From NCBI GenBank assembly GCA_964556255.1, contig CAZKVQ010000003.1, positions 32,259 through 96,258 on the forward strand: a stretch of DNA of 64,000 nucleotides, written 5' to 3'. The number at the start of each line of letters is the position of its first letter. Within the stretch, counting starts at the first letter, position 1. A program made the position numbers and the translations under genes. Positions 8,485 through 17,674 of the stretch are shown here, piece by piece. Under the pieces are notes generated by a model. That model made no database searches. It was not told the DNA's origin and worked only from the letters and a program-made list of their open reading frames with translations. The stretch is from JACJWR01 sp964556255. GTDB lineage: Bacteria; Actinomycetota; Actinomycetes; S36-B12; UBA10799.

Positions 8485-9780
8485 GTGACCACAGCTGAGA
8501 TTCCGGGGCCGCGACCCCAACCCATCGGCGCCCTGCCGTGGCCCGCCGGGATGTTGTTGATCCCACCCGTTGCGGGCGCGGACGAGGCTGCGGCGAAGCT
8601 GCTGCAGGGCCAATACCCAGATCCGTGGCCCACCGACCTGGCGTTCCTCGCCTGGGCGCTCGACGATGAACCGGCGAAGGCCGCCGCCACCCTCACCGGC
8701 GACGACCTGCTGTCCCGCTACAACCGAGCCGTGCTGCTCGGTGGCGATGACGCCTGGTCGGCATTGGCGCAGGAGACGTCGGGCGACATGCGGGCTCTGG
8801 TCGACACGTGCCGCTACTCCGTCGGACTGCTCGACGACCCCCCCGAGCTGGTGGGGGTCGACGGCGAAGTGGCAGCCGTCGTCCACAGCGCGAGGGCCTC
8901 AGCTGCGATTGAGCGTGGCGATCCCGGCCTTGCTGTCGAGGAGCTCACCGCCGGTGTGCGCGCCGCGGAAGAGGTTGGGAGCAATCTGCTCGCCGCGACC
9001 CTGCGCCTCACAGCAGCGGAGTTCCTGCGCGAGCGCCTGCAGGACCCGGCGGCGGCTGCCCGGCAGGCGGATGCCGCCCTGCAACAACTCCCTATGACGG
9101 CTGATCGGGAAGTCCGGGCGCAACTCCAGGTGACGCGAGCGCTGGCCCGGCAGGAATTGGCGGGCACCAATCGGGGCGCCCTGCTTGCCGTCGTGGCGGA
9201 CCTCACCGAGGCCACGAAAGTGTTTCGCGAGGACAGTCATCCGGAACTCTTCGCCCTCTGCAACCATCAGTTGGCGCTGGCCTATCTGGTGATGCCGATG
9301 TCCAGCGAAGGTGATCGGATCCGGGTCGGGGTCGCGGTGAATTCGCTGCGCGCTGCTTTGAAGGTATACACCCCAGAGACCCACCCGGTCGCCTGGGCGA
9401 GCAGCCAGGTCAATCTCGCGAACGCCTTGCAGTACCTGCCGAGCGTGCACCAGGAGAGCAACCTGGACGAGGCCGTCCAGCTGTACGAGGAAGTGCTGCA
9501 GGTGCGGGACGAGGCCCAGGATCCGTTGGGCTACGCCAGGCTGCTCGCCAATCAAGGCAACGCCCTCGGGCATCTCGGGGTGTTCGGCGATGCCCGGGTC
9601 AGGCTGGAACGTGCACAGTCGATCTTCCGGTCCATGGGCGATGACGACTCGGCTGCCAGCGTCGCCGAGATCCTGGAGAGCCTGGGGGCCGCCGAGGCCG
9701 AGGCTCGGGCCGATGCCGCGGCCGGGTCGCCTTCCACGGCAGAGGTGTCAGGCGAATCCGACTCCCCAAGTGGTGGCTGA
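8485..9780 (+). CDS. Hydrogenase-associated TPR-repeat protein
   Basis: A 431-residue soluble protein built largely from alpha-alpha hairpins. From about residue 130 there are repeated tetratricopeptide-like helices, for example NLANALQYLP, LANQGNALGHLG and DARVRLERAQSIF. The last 35 residues are low-complexity and acidic/Ser-rich. TPR proteins act as scaffolds, and one is a regular member of actinobacterial group 1h operons, though its exact role is unproven. The GTG start at 8485 lies 41 nt after the protease gene. The stop overlaps the next gene by one base, so the two are probably translationally coupled. Confidence 0.8.
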   Translation: MTTAEIPGPRPQPIGALPWPAGMLLIPPVAGADEAAAKLLQGQYPDPWPTDLAFLAWALDDEPAKAAATLTGDDLLSRYNRAVLLGGDDAWSALAQETSGDMRALVDTCRYSVGLLDDPPELVGVDGEVAAVVHSARASAAIERGDPGLAVEELTAGVRAAEEVGSNLLAATLRLTAAEFLRERLQDPAAAARQADAALQQLPMTADREVRAQLQVTRALARQELAGTNRGALLAVVADLTEATKVFREDSHPELFALCNHQLALAYLVMPMSSEGDRIRVGVAVNSLRAALKVYTPETHPVAWASSQVNLANALQYLPSVHQESNLDEAVQLYEEVLQVRDEAQDPLGYARLLANQGNALGHLGVFGDARVRLERAQSIFRSMGDDDSAASVAEILESLGAAEAEARADAAAGSPSTAEVSGESDSPSGG

Positions 9781-10139
9781 TGGAGCCCTTCCTCGCTGCT
9801 CAATTCGATGCCGTGCTCGCCGAGGCAACGGGCAACTTCACCGAGCGCATAGTTCACCGCTGCGGTGGCCCCGAGGCGGCGTTGGCGCAGCTGTCCGAGG
9901 ATCCGGAGGGCGACGGTGTCCGGCGATCGGAGTTCGTGGCGGCCTTCTTCGAGGAGAACCTGCTGGACAACCCGGGTGGCTACTGCTTCGTCCTCGAGGC
10001 GTTGTCCCGCCGGACGGTCGCGGCGGATCCGGGTGGACCGGTGTCGCAGGTTCTGGCCCGTCTCGCCACCGCAGCCTTCGCCGATGTCCTGTCCGGACAG
10101 ACATCCCAGTTGATTCAACGTCAGCAGTTCTACTCTTAG
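9780..10139 (+). CDS. Small conserved hydrogenase-operon protein, function unknown
   Basis: I do not recognise a named domain in this 119-residue protein. It is predicted soluble and helical, begins MEPFLAAQFDAVLAEATGNF, contains two cysteines (CGGPEAA and GYCFVLEAL) and has no signal peptide or membrane segment. The ATG shares its A with the TGA of the TPR gene, and the NifU-like gene follows after 42 nt. Its fixed place between the TPR and NifU-like genes suggests that it belongs to the same hydrogenase accessory module. Confidence 0.65.
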   Translation: MEPFLAAQFDAVLAEATGNFTERIVHRCGGPEAALAQLSEDPEGDGVRRSEFVAAFFEENLLDNPGGYCFVLEALSRRTVAADPGGPVSQVLARLATAAFADVLSGQTSQLIQRQQFYS

Positions 10140-10181
10140 CCCAGCCAGCCCGCCCAGCCCGTCGCCAGCCGGAGGAGCACC

Positions 10182-10718
10182 ATGACCGATGCCCGACTCG
10201 AAGCTCTCGACTTCGACGAACTCGCGCGCACCGTCGACGAGTTGCGCGAGAAGGTGCAGCATCAGGATCCGGCGGTCGAGGCCCTGCTGTCGGACACGCT
10301 TAGCGCGATCACCGAGTTCAACCGCCGCGGGCTGGTGGAACTCGTCCAGCTCCTGCGCGAGGATGCCCGCGGCGGCGAGTTGCTGTACGCAGCCGTCGAC
10401 CAACCGGCGGTGATGGCACTGTTCGTCTCCCACGGACTGATCCGGACAGATCGCACCTTGGACGTGTTGCGGGTCGTCGAACAGATCCGGCCGTATCTCG
10501 TGACAAGTTCCATCGAGATGTCGGTAGACGAGGTGCGGGACGACGTCGCCTACGTCAGCTTCGGTACTGGCTGCTCCGCGCCGTCTCAGGAGGCCAAGGA
10601 CGAGATCAAGGGTGTCATGATGCAGAGGGTGCCGGGGCTCCGCGCGGTGGAGGAGGTCGCCGTCGAATCTGGCCCGACCTTCATCGCCGTGGACTCGCTG
10701 CGTGTCGGCCCTTCGTGA
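10182..10718 (+). CDS. NifU-like domain protein lacking the CxxC cluster motif
   Basis: A 178-residue protein. The C-terminal part (about 110-178) has the fold pattern of the NifU C-terminal scaffold, with VAYVSFGTGCSAPSQEAK followed by the helix KDEIKGVMMQRVPG and a beta strand. True NifU scaffolds have GxCxxCPSS. Aligning on Pro-Ser, both cluster cysteines are replaced here (by Gly and Ala), leaving one shifted Cys131, the only cysteine in the protein. It therefore probably does not build clusters in the usual way; a binding or docking role is possible. The N-terminal 100 residues are helical and unassigned. The stop overlaps the start of the NHL gene (GTGA). Confidence 0.75.
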   Translation: MTDARLEALDFDELARTVDELREKVQHQDPAVEALLSDTLSAITEFNRRGLVELVQLLREDARGGELLYAAVDQPAVMALFVSHGLIRTDRTLDVLRVVEQIRPYLVTSSIEMSVDEVRDDVAYVSFGTGCSAPSQEAKDEIKGVMMQRVPGLRAVEEVAVESGPTFIAVDSLRVGPS

Positions 10719-11848
10719 CTGCAGCATGGTCGGCTGACGGCACGGGGGCCCGGCCAGTACTTCGACTGGGCGCCGCATCCCCGGGAGGTCTGGTGCTGCC
10801 GTCCGCCCAGCCGACGGCCTCCCAGATGTACGCCCCGCGCGGTGTCTGGACCGACGGCGAGCGGGTCGTGGTCGCGGACACCGGCAATCATCGGGTACTC
10901 ATCTGGCACAGCATGCCGACCGCCGACGGTGCGCCGGCGGACGTTGTCATCGGTCAGCCCGACTTCTCCTCGGAGGGACCCGCAGCGGCCTGTGGGGATA
11001 CCGAACGGGGGTTGAACCTCCCGACCGGGGTCGCTGTGCTCGACGGTGACCTGGTCGTGGCAGATGCCTGGCACCACCGACTGCTGGCCTATCGCGGCAT
11101 TCCGGAGGAGAACTTCGCGGCCCCGGTGCGCATCCTCGGTCAAGAGGATCCACACGCGGTTGAACCCAACCGCGGTGGGGAGCCGTCGTTGCAGACCTTG
11201 TACTGGCCATTCGGGTTCGCGGTCGTTGCGGGCAATTTCTGGGTCGCCGACACCGGCAACCGCCGCGTGCTGGGATGGTTCGGCGCCGACTTCCCCGACA
11301 TCGATCGACCCGCCGACATCTTGCTCGGGCAGGACTCGGCCGATGCACGCGCAGACAATCGGGGCGGCACCGCGGCGGACAGTTTTCGTTGGCCGCACGC
11401 TGTGGCCGGTGATGCCCGCACCCTCTACGTCGCCGACGCCGGAGATCACCGGGTGCTCGGGTGGAGTCCGCCGCCGTTGGCGGATGCGCCTGCCAGCCTG
11501 GTGTTGGGACAGGCGGGTATGTCTGTCACCGACGAGTTCAAGAACCGCCCGCAGGGTGCCGAGCGCCTGCGGTTCCCCTACGCGGTGGTCTCCGACGATG
11601 AGCGCTTGCTGGTCGCGGACACGTCCAACAACAGGATCCTGATATGGCACGACCTGCCCCGCACCGCCGATGTGCCGCTGCCTGACACGGTGCTGGCCCA
11701 ACCGGACATGGACGCCAACGGTGAGAACCGTTGGACCGCGGTGGCCGATGACACGTTGTGTTGGCCCTACGGACTGAGCTTGGCAGGGGATCTGCTCGCG
11801 GTTGCCGATTCCGGGAACAACAGGGTGATGTTCTGGCGGGTCGACTGA
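10715..11848 (+). CDS. NHL-repeat beta-propeller protein of the hydrogenase operon
   Basis: A 377-residue protein made of NHL repeats that should form a six-bladed propeller. Repeats are visible as VVVADTGNHRVLIW, WVADTGNRRVLGW, YVADAGDHRVLGW, LVADTSNNRILIW and AVADSGNNRVMFW, each followed by a blade ending in a LGQ/GQPD-type turn. There is no signal peptide, so it should be cytoplasmic like the hydrogenase. NHL proteins are typical companions of group 1h hydrogenases; protein-protein contact is the likely function (inference). The GTG start overlaps the NifU-like stop by four bases. Confidence 0.85.
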   Translation: MTAAWSADGTGARPVLRLGAASPGGLVLPSAQPTASQMYAPRGVWTDGERVVVADTGNHRVLIWHSMPTADGAPADVVIGQPDFSSEGPAAACGDTERGLNLPTGVAVLDGDLVVADAWHHRLLAYRGIPEENFAAPVRILGQEDPHAVEPNRGGEPSLQTLYWPFGFAVVAGNFWVADTGNRRVLGWFGADFPDIDRPADILLGQDSADARADNRGGTAADSFRWPHAVAGDARTLYVADAGDHRVLGWSPPPLADAPASLVLGQAGMSVTDEFKNRPQGAERLRFPYAVVSDDERLLVADTSNNRILIWHDLPRTADVPLPDTVLAQPDMDANGENRWTAVADDTLCWPYGLSLAGDLLAVADSGNNRVMFWRVD

Positions 11849-11923
11849 GGTCGGCCGGTCCCGAGCCCGGTCGGCTGCGGTGTTCCGCTCGATCAGGTCG
11901 CCTGGATTGGTAGCGTCCCGATC

Positions 11924-14200
11924 ATGGACCGACCGATGACGCGCCGAGCGGTGCGAGTCACCGGAACCGTCCAAGGGGTGGGATTCCGACCTTACGTGTT
12001 CGGACTCGCGACGAGCCTCGGACTGTCAGGCTTTGTCGGTAACGATGCGGGCGGGGTCTTCATCGAGCTGCAGGGCCCTCCGACTGCCATCGAGCGCTTC
12101 CTGTCCCGACTCGTTGCGGAGGCACCGCCGATGGCGGCGGTGGACGCGGTGACCGCTGACGAACTACCCGTACTCGTGGGAGAGTCCCGGTTCGACATCG
12201 TCGCCAGTGCGCAGACTGCGGGCGCCACATCCATCCCGCCGGACACGGCGGTGTGCACGGACTGCCTACGCGAACTGCGTGACCCCACCGATCGTCGGTT
12301 CGGCTATGCCTTCATCGGCTGCACCAACTGCGGCCCTCGCTACACGATCACCACCGGGTTGCCGTACGACAGGGTGAATACGACGATGTCGGCGTTCGAG
12401 TTGTGCCCGCCCTGCAGGCGCGAGTACGAGGACCCCAACAGCCGGCGCTTCCATGCCCAACCGACGGCTTGTGCGAACTGCGGTCCCCGGCTGTCCATGC
12501 CGGTCGCCGAGGTGGTCGCCGCACTCCGAGGTGGGCTCGTCGTGGCGATCAAAGGTGTTGGTGGTTACCACCTCGCGTGCGACGCAGAAGACTCGTCGGC
12601 AACCTCGGCGTTGCGGAACCGCAAGGCCCGCGGTGCGAAACCATTCGCGGTGATGGTGGCGGATCTCGACGTCGCCCGCGATATCGCGGAGGTGACCGAG
12701 GACGACGCGTCGTTGCTCAGCTCCGCCGCGCGGCCAATAGTGGTTCTTCGGGCGAGGGACGAGTCGCTCAGCGGGTACGTCGCGCCCGGAACCGACACCC
12801 TCGGTGTCATGTTGCCGTACGCGCCACTGCATTCCCTGCTCTTCGATGCCGGTGCTCCGCGCGTGCTGGTGATGACCAGCGGCAACCTGAGCGACGAGCC
12901 GATCTGCACCGAGCCGGATGAGGCCGAACAACGGCTGTCCGGAATCGCCGATGTGTTCTGCCACCACGATCGACCCATCCACGTGGCCTGCGACGACTCG
13001 GTCGTCCGGGTGGCGGCAGGTCAACGACTACCGGTGCGGCGCAGTCGCGGATTCGCCCCACTGCCGGTGCGTCTCGTGCAGAACTCAAGGCCGTTGCTCG
13101 CGGTCGGGGGAGAACTGAAGACCACACTGTGCGTCGCCCAGGGGCCCCACGCCTGGCTGAGTCAGCACGTCGGTGACACGGTCAACCTCGAGACCCTCGC
13201 GATGCTCGCGAGAACCGCTGACACGCTACTGGATCTGCAGCGGGTCGATCCGGACGCTGTGGTGAGCGACGCGCATCCGGACTACCTGTCGACAGCATGG
13301 GCGTCACGCCGAGCCGAGTCGACGGGCGTCCACCACGTGACCGTGCAACACCATCAGGCGCATTTCGCGTCGCTGCTGACGGAACACCAGGTGCCGCCGG
13401 GTGAGCCGGTGCTCGGTTTCATCTTCGACGGCACCGGCTACGGCACGGACGGCACCATCTGGGGCGGCGAGATTCTGCTGGGCTCCTACTCCGGGGTGCG
13501 CCGCATCGGACACCTGCGTCCGATATCGCTGCCTGGCGGGGATGCCGCAACCCGCCACCCCGGGCGAACGGCACTGGCGCACCTGCACGCCGCCGGACTG
13601 AGTTGGGACCCCGACCTGGCCAGTGTCACCGCGATGGCGCCGAACGAGATCGCCCTGCTCAGACAGATGCTGCGCTCCGGCTCTCATTGCACCCCGACAA
13701 CGAGTGTGGGGAGACTTTTCGACGCGGTCTCATCGCTGCTCGGTGTCTGCCAGGACGTCGATTACGAGGCCCAGGCAGCCATCGAACTCGAGGCCCGCGC
13801 GATGGGGGCTACCGGTCAGCACGCCTGGACTCCGGATGTTGGGTTCGAGGGGGACGTTGTGATCATCGACCCGAGTACCTGGTTGTCCGCGGCGATAGCG
13901 GATCGCCGCGCCGGAGTCCCGTTGCCGCAATCGGCCCGTGGTTTTCATCTGGGTGTCGCCGCGGCAGTGGCCCGGGCGGCCGAACTTGTGGCCACGCGGT
14001 TCGAATTCCGGCGAGTTGGTCTGTCCGGCGGGGTCTTCGCCAACACCGTTTTGTCGTCTGCTTGTCAGAACGTCTTGGGCAGGGCAGGCTTGGACGTGCT
14101 CACGCACCGCGTGGTGCCGCCAAACGACGGTGGCTTGGCGCTCGGCCAAGTCGCGGTCGCGGCTGCCGGCGGCGCTGCCGAATCGGTTCGACGACGCTAG
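11924..14200 (+). CDS. hypF: Carbamoyltransferase HypF
   Basis: Makes the thiocarboxamide on HypE that becomes the cyanide ligand of the NiFe site, starting from carbamoyl phosphate. The 758-residue protein has all four modules: N-terminal acylphosphatase (VRVTGTVQGVGFRPYV, about 10-95); paired zinc fingers (CTDCLRE, GCTNCGPRYT, CPPCRREYED, ACANCGPRLS, about 110-190); a YrdC-like domain (GVGGYHLACDA onward); and a Kae1-like domain with the metal site VQHHQAHFAS. The length is normal. ATG 11924 and 11936 are both possible starts. A 75-nt gap separates it from the NHL gene, and hypC follows within 13 nt. Confidence 0.95.
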   Translation: MDRPMTRRAVRVTGTVQGVGFRPYVFGLATSLGLSGFVGNDAGGVFIELQGPPTAIERFLSRLVAEAPPMAAVDAVTADELPVLVGESRFDIVASAQTAGATSIPPDTAVCTDCLRELRDPTDRRFGYAFIGCTNCGPRYTITTGLPYDRVNTTMSAFELCPPCRREYEDPNSRRFHAQPTACANCGPRLSMPVAEVVAALRGGLVVAIKGVGGYHLACDAEDSSATSALRNRKARGAKPFAVMVADLDVARDIAEVTEDDASLLSSAARPIVVLRARDESLSGYVAPGTDTLGVMLPYAPLHSLLFDAGAPRVLVMTSGNLSDEPICTEPDEAEQRLSGIADVFCHHDRPIHVACDDSVVRVAAGQRLPVRRSRGFAPLPVRLVQNSRPLLAVGGELKTTLCVAQGPHAWLSQHVGDTVNLETLAMLARTADTLLDLQRVDPDAVVSDAHPDYLSTAWASRRAESTGVHHVTVQHHQAHFASLLTEHQVPPGEPVLGFIFDGTGYGTDGTIWGGEILLGSYSGVRRIGHLRPISLPGGDAATRHPGRTALAHLHAAGLSWDPDLASVTAMAPNEIALLRQMLRSGSHCTPTTSVGRLFDAVSSLLGVCQDVDYEAQAAIELEARAMGATGQHAWTPDVGFEGDVVIIDPSTWLSAAIADRRAGVPLPQSARGFHLGVAAAVARAAELVATRFEFRRVGLSGGVFANTVLSSACQNVLGRAGLDVLTHRVVPPNDGGLALGQVAVAAAGGAAESVRRR

Positions 14201-14212
14201 GAGTCAATGCGC

Positions 14213-14473
14213 ATGTGCCTCGGAGTGCCCGGCAGGGTGGAGAAGGTGTGGGACGCCGAGGGCACCCGCATGGCCAGCGTGGATTTCGGCGGGGTGAGCA
14301 AGGAGGTGTGCCTGGCCTACGTACCCGACGTGGTGGTCGGCGACTACACCATCGTCCACGTCGGTTTCGCCTTGACGAAACTCGACGAGAAGTCTGCTCT
14401 GGAGACCCTGGAGCTGTTCCGCTCCGTTGGGCTGTTGGACGAGGAACTCGGACTCACGGTGGACCCTCGGTGA
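14213..14473 (+). CDS. hypC: Hydrogenase assembly chaperone HypC
   Basis: Small chaperone that carries the Fe(CN)2CO group with HypD and passes it to the large-subunit precursor. The 86-residue product begins MCLGVPGRV; Cys2 after the initiator Met is the essential residue. I therefore prefer ATG 14213 over ATG 14207: the AGGAG at 14199-14203 is spaced nine bases from it, and the upstream start would bury the cysteine. The core VDFGGVSKEV and VGDYTIVHVGFAL are standard. It lies between hypF and hypD in tight spacing. Confidence 0.92.
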   Translation: MCLGVPGRVEKVWDAEGTRMASVDFGGVSKEVCLAYVPDVVVGDYTIVHVGFALTKLDEKSALETLELFRSVGLLDEELGLTVDPR

Positions 14474-14483
14474 GGTTCCCGGG

Positions 14484-15587
14484 ATGAAGTATCTGGAGGA
14501 GTTCGGCGACCCGGAACTGGCTGGGCGACTGCTTGACGACATACGCGCAACCGTCACCCGGCCGTGGGCGATCATGGAGGTCTGCGGCGGTCAGACCCAC
14601 ACCATCATCCGCAACGGGATCGATCAACTGCTTCCCGAGGGCGTCGAACTGATCCACGGTCCCGGATGCCCGGTCTGCGTCACGCCGTTGGAGACCATCG
14701 ACCGGGCGCTGGCCATCGCGGCGCTGCCGGACGTCATCTTCTGTTCGTTCGGAGACATGATCAGGGTCCCGGGTTCCAGCGACGATCTGTTGGCGATCAA
14801 GAGCCGCGGGGGCGATGTCCGGGTGGTCTACTCGCCGCTCGATGCGGTGCGGATCGCCCTGGAGAATCCTGACAAGCAGGTGGTCTTCTTCGGGATCGGA
14901 TTCGAGACCACCGCACCGGCGAATGCCATGACGGTGCAACTCGCTAAGCGCCAGGGGATCAACAACTTCTCGCTGCTGGTGTCGCACGTGCTGGTACCCC
15001 CGGCGATCACCGCGATCATGGAGTCCCCCTCCCGTCGGGTGCAGGGATTCCTCGCGGCCGGGCATGTCTGCACTGTGATGGGTCTCTCGCAGTACCAACC
15101 GCTGGTGGACGCCTATCGGGTGCCGATCGTAGTGACGGGCTTTGAACCGCTGGACGTCCTGGAGGGCATCCGTCGCACCCTCACCCAACTCGAGCAGGGG
15201 CGGGCCGCATTGGACAACGCCTACCCGCGGGCGGTGTCCGCGCAGGGCAACGCGGTGGCGCAAGAGGTCGTGGCGGACGTCTTCGAGACCTGCGACCGAG
15301 CATGGCGCGGGATCGGGATGATCCCGCAGTCCGGTTGGCGGTTGTCACCCCGCTACTCGGAATTCGACGCCGAACAACGCTTCGACGTCGCGGGTATCCA
15401 CACCGAGGAGTCGGGCCTCTGCCGCTCGGGTGAGGTTCTGCAGGGACTCATCAAGCCCTACGAGTGCGCGGCCTTCGGCAAGGAGTGCACACCTCGGATG
15501 CCGTTGGGAGCGCCGATGGTGTCGACCGAGGGTGCTTGTGCCGCCTACTACCAGTTCCGTCGACTCGACGCTCCGGCCGTGTCATGA
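14484..15587 (+). CDS. hypD: Hydrogenase iron-carbonyl-cyanide assembly protein HypD
   Basis: Iron-sulfur scaffold on which the Fe(CN)2CO unit is built with HypC. The 367-residue protein has the diagnostic motifs VCGGQTHTI, HGPGCPVCVTP and GIGFETTAP, and the C-terminal [4Fe-4S] region with C in FGKECTPRMPLGAP and STEGACAAYY. ATG 14484 gives the normal length and follows hypC by ten bases. The stop overlaps the hypE start (ATGA), so hypD and hypE should be translationally coupled. Confidence 0.95.
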   Translation: MKYLEEFGDPELAGRLLDDIRATVTRPWAIMEVCGGQTHTIIRNGIDQLLPEGVELIHGPGCPVCVTPLETIDRALAIAALPDVIFCSFGDMIRVPGSSDDLLAIKSRGGDVRVVYSPLDAVRIALENPDKQVVFFGIGFETTAPANAMTVQLAKRQGINNFSLLVSHVLVPPAITAIMESPSRRVQGFLAAGHVCTVMGLSQYQPLVDAYRVPIVVTGFEPLDVLEGIRRTLTQLEQGRAALDNAYPRAVSAQGNAVAQEVVADVFETCDRAWRGIGMIPQSGWRLSPRYSEFDAEQRFDVAGIHTEESGLCRSGEVLQGLIKPYECAAFGKECTPRMPLGAPMVSTEGACAAYYQFRRLDAPAVS

Positions 15588-16654
15588 CCGAGCCGCTGGA
15601 TCTGGAGAATTGGTCATGCCCACTCCCATTGCGCGATCAGCCCAATGTGGTGATGGGTCACGGTGGGGGCGGTCGGCTGTCCGCGGAGCTGATCGAGCAT
15701 TTGTTCCTGCCAGCATTCGGCGGCACGGCGTTAGTCGACACCCTCACCCAGCTCGGGGATGCGGCGCTGTTGGATGTGGCTGGCGGACGGCTCGCGTTCA
15801 CCACCGACTCCTACGTCGTGCGGCCGCGGTTCTTCCCCGGCGGTAACATCGGCGATCTCGCCGTCAATGGCACCGTGAATGACCTCGCAGTCAGCGGCGC
15901 TGTGCCGCTGGCCCTGTCCGTGGGCATGATCCTCGAGGAGGGGATGCCGTTGGACGAGTTGGGCGCGATCGCGGAGACGATGGGGCGCGCGGCGCGGGTC
16001 GCGGGGGTGTCGATCGTGACCGGCGACACCAAGGTCGTCGATGCGGGGCACGGCGATGGTGTGTACATCAACACGGCGGGAATCGGCGTCGTGCCCGCCG
16101 GCGTGGACCTCGGTCCCCATCGGGTGCGTCCTGGCGACGCGGTACTTCTCTCCGGACCCATCGGCATGCACGGCGTGGCCGTGCTGAGCGTCCGCGATGG
16201 TTTGGAATTCGGCTCCGAGATCGTGACCGACAGCGCCGCGTTGGGGGGACTCGTGGCCGAGCTTCTCGCGGCCGCGCCCGGGGTTGCAATGATGCGGGAC
16301 CCTACTCGGGGAGGGGTCGCCGCCACGTTGAACGAGGTCGCCAGCAGTAGCGGCTGCGGGATCGAGATCGTCGAACGTTCGGTCCCGGTGCCCGAGGACG
16401 TCCGCGCGGCCTGCGGTTTCCTGGGTCTGGACCCACTGCTCATCGCGAACGAGGGGAAACTCGTGGCTTTCGTGCCGGCGGATGAGGCAGAAGCCGCCCT
16501 GCAGGCCCTGCGCGACCACCCCTTGGGAGCGGGAGCGGCCCGTATTGGAACGGTCGTCGAGGAGCACCCGCGGATGGTGGTGGCGAGAACGGGGATCGGT
16601 GGGACCCGTGTCGTGGATCTGCCGTTGGCCGAGCAATTACCGCGCATCTGTTGA
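15584..16654 (+). CDS. hypE: Hydrogenase maturation protein HypE
   Basis: Dehydrates the carbamoyl group received from HypF to a thiocyanate on its C-terminal cysteine, using ATP, then donates cyanide to iron. The 356-residue product belongs to the PurM-like fold: MGHGGGGRLSAELI near the N-terminus, VNGTVNDLAVSGAVPLALS, and the MRDPTRGGVAATLNEVA motif. It ends exactly in PRIC, the conserved reactive C-terminal Cys. Two different long frames open upstream, but ATG 15584, overlapping the hypD stop, is the correct start. It is the last recognisable hydrogenase gene. Confidence 0.95.
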   Translation: MTEPLDLENWSCPLPLRDQPNVVMGHGGGGRLSAELIEHLFLPAFGGTALVDTLTQLGDAALLDVAGGRLAFTTDSYVVRPRFFPGGNIGDLAVNGTVNDLAVSGAVPLALSVGMILEEGMPLDELGAIAETMGRAARVAGVSIVTGDTKVVDAGHGDGVYINTAGIGVVPAGVDLGPHRVRPGDAVLLSGPIGMHGVAVLSVRDGLEFGSEIVTDSAALGGLVAELLAAAPGVAMMRDPTRGGVAATLNEVASSSGCGIEIVERSVPVPEDVRAACGFLGLDPLLIANEGKLVAFVPADEAEAALQALRDHPLGAGAARIGTVVEEHPRMVVARTGIGGTRVVDLPLAEQLPRIC

Positions 16655-16705
16655 GGGCTCAGTCCCGCGACCGGGCCCCGCGGCTACCGTTGCTAGCCTC
16701 GTCGC

Positions 16706-17623
16706 ATGGCTGATGGGGTGCTGCTCAACAAGCTGCGCAAGGGTCGGGTCTGGCGCAAGATCGGTCAGGAGAGACTCACCGAACCCCTCTCCTTGAACCT
16801 CGCATCACTTCTCGTGTGGGGTTTCGGAAGCTACCGGCAGAAGATCTCATGGGACCTGGTGGTGCGCCAGCCATATGCCTACGGCGTCCTCAAGGCCGCT
16901 GACCTGGCCAAAGCCCAAGGGTGCGATTCGGTCACGCTGATCGAGTTCGGCGTGGCGTCCGGGTTCGGCCTGGTCAACATGGCACGCATCGCATCACGGG
17001 TGACAGAAGAAACGGGCGTGCGCTGCGAGATCCACGGTTTCGACACGGGCACCGGGATGCCGCCGCCGCTGGACTTCCGCGATCACCCCGACCTCTACCA
17101 GGACGGAGACTTCGCCGCCGATGTTGCGGGTTTGCGCGAGGTCCTGCCGGCCAACGTCACCCTGCACCTCGGCGAACTGCGAGACACTGTGCCAGCCTTC
17201 GTCGAGTCCCTTTCCGCCACATCGCCGGTGGGGTTCGTCGCTCTCGATGTCGACTACTACTCCTCAACCCGGGACGCCCTCCAGGTCTTCGCCGGGGACG
17301 CCGCCGGTCTGCTGCCCAGGGTCGTGGTGTACGCCGACGACATTGCGCTGGAGGCCCATAACTCCGCGGCGGGCGAGACTCTGGCGATCGCGGAGTTCAA
17401 CGCAGTACATCCGATGCGGCGCTTGGAGTTTCACCGCTTCTTCGAGGACACGCGGATCTTCCGTCGGGCGCAGTGGGTTCGGCAGATGATGTTCCTGCAT
17501 GTCATGGACCACCCCGCCAGACAGGTCCGAGAAGCCTCGCAGGTGAAGCGGTACGTCGAGAATCCCTATCTGAGGCAGGAGTCTCGCTCAGAAAACTTCC
17601 ATTCGCTTTCGGACACCACCTGA
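16706..17623 (+). CDS. Class I SAM-dependent methyltransferase-like protein
   Basis: A 305-residue soluble protein with a Rossmann-like core. VTLIEFGVASGFGLVNMARI at about 72-91 fits motif I of class I methyltransferases (acidic residue, then glycine-rich loop). HGFDTGTGMPPP follows as the acidic second strand, and VGFVALDVDYYSSTRDALQ resembles the post-core Asp-rich region of TylF-type enzymes. The substrate is unknown. It begins 51 nt after hypE on the same strand, so it may be co-transcribed, but nothing else links it to hydrogen metabolism. The C-terminal 60 residues are polar and unassigned. Confidence 0.65.
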   Translation: MADGVLLNKLRKGRVWRKIGQERLTEPLSLNLASLLVWGFGSYRQKISWDLVVRQPYAYGVLKAADLAKAQGCDSVTLIEFGVASGFGLVNMARIASRVTEETGVRCEIHGFDTGTGMPPPLDFRDHPDLYQDGDFAADVAGLREVLPANVTLHLGELRDTVPAFVESLSATSPVGFVALDVDYYSSTRDALQVFAGDAAGLLPRVVVYADDIALEAHNSAAGETLAIAEFNAVHPMRRLEFHRFFEDTRIFRRAQWVRQMMFLHVMDHPARQVREASQVKRYVENPYLRQESRSENFHSLSDTT

Positions 17624-17674
17624 CCGGTCCACTGTTTTCGTGGCGCGTGCCTTCCGAGGCCGCGTGCTGAACCT

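Noticed and set aside
9552..10778. 408-codon minus-strand frame
   Set aside because: It lies antisense to the small unknown and NifU-like genes of the hydrogenase operon; the plus-strand genes have overlapping starts and recognisable folds.
10586..11974. 462-codon minus-strand frame
   Set aside because: It is antisense to the NHL-repeat gene; the propeller repeats on the plus strand are unmistakable.
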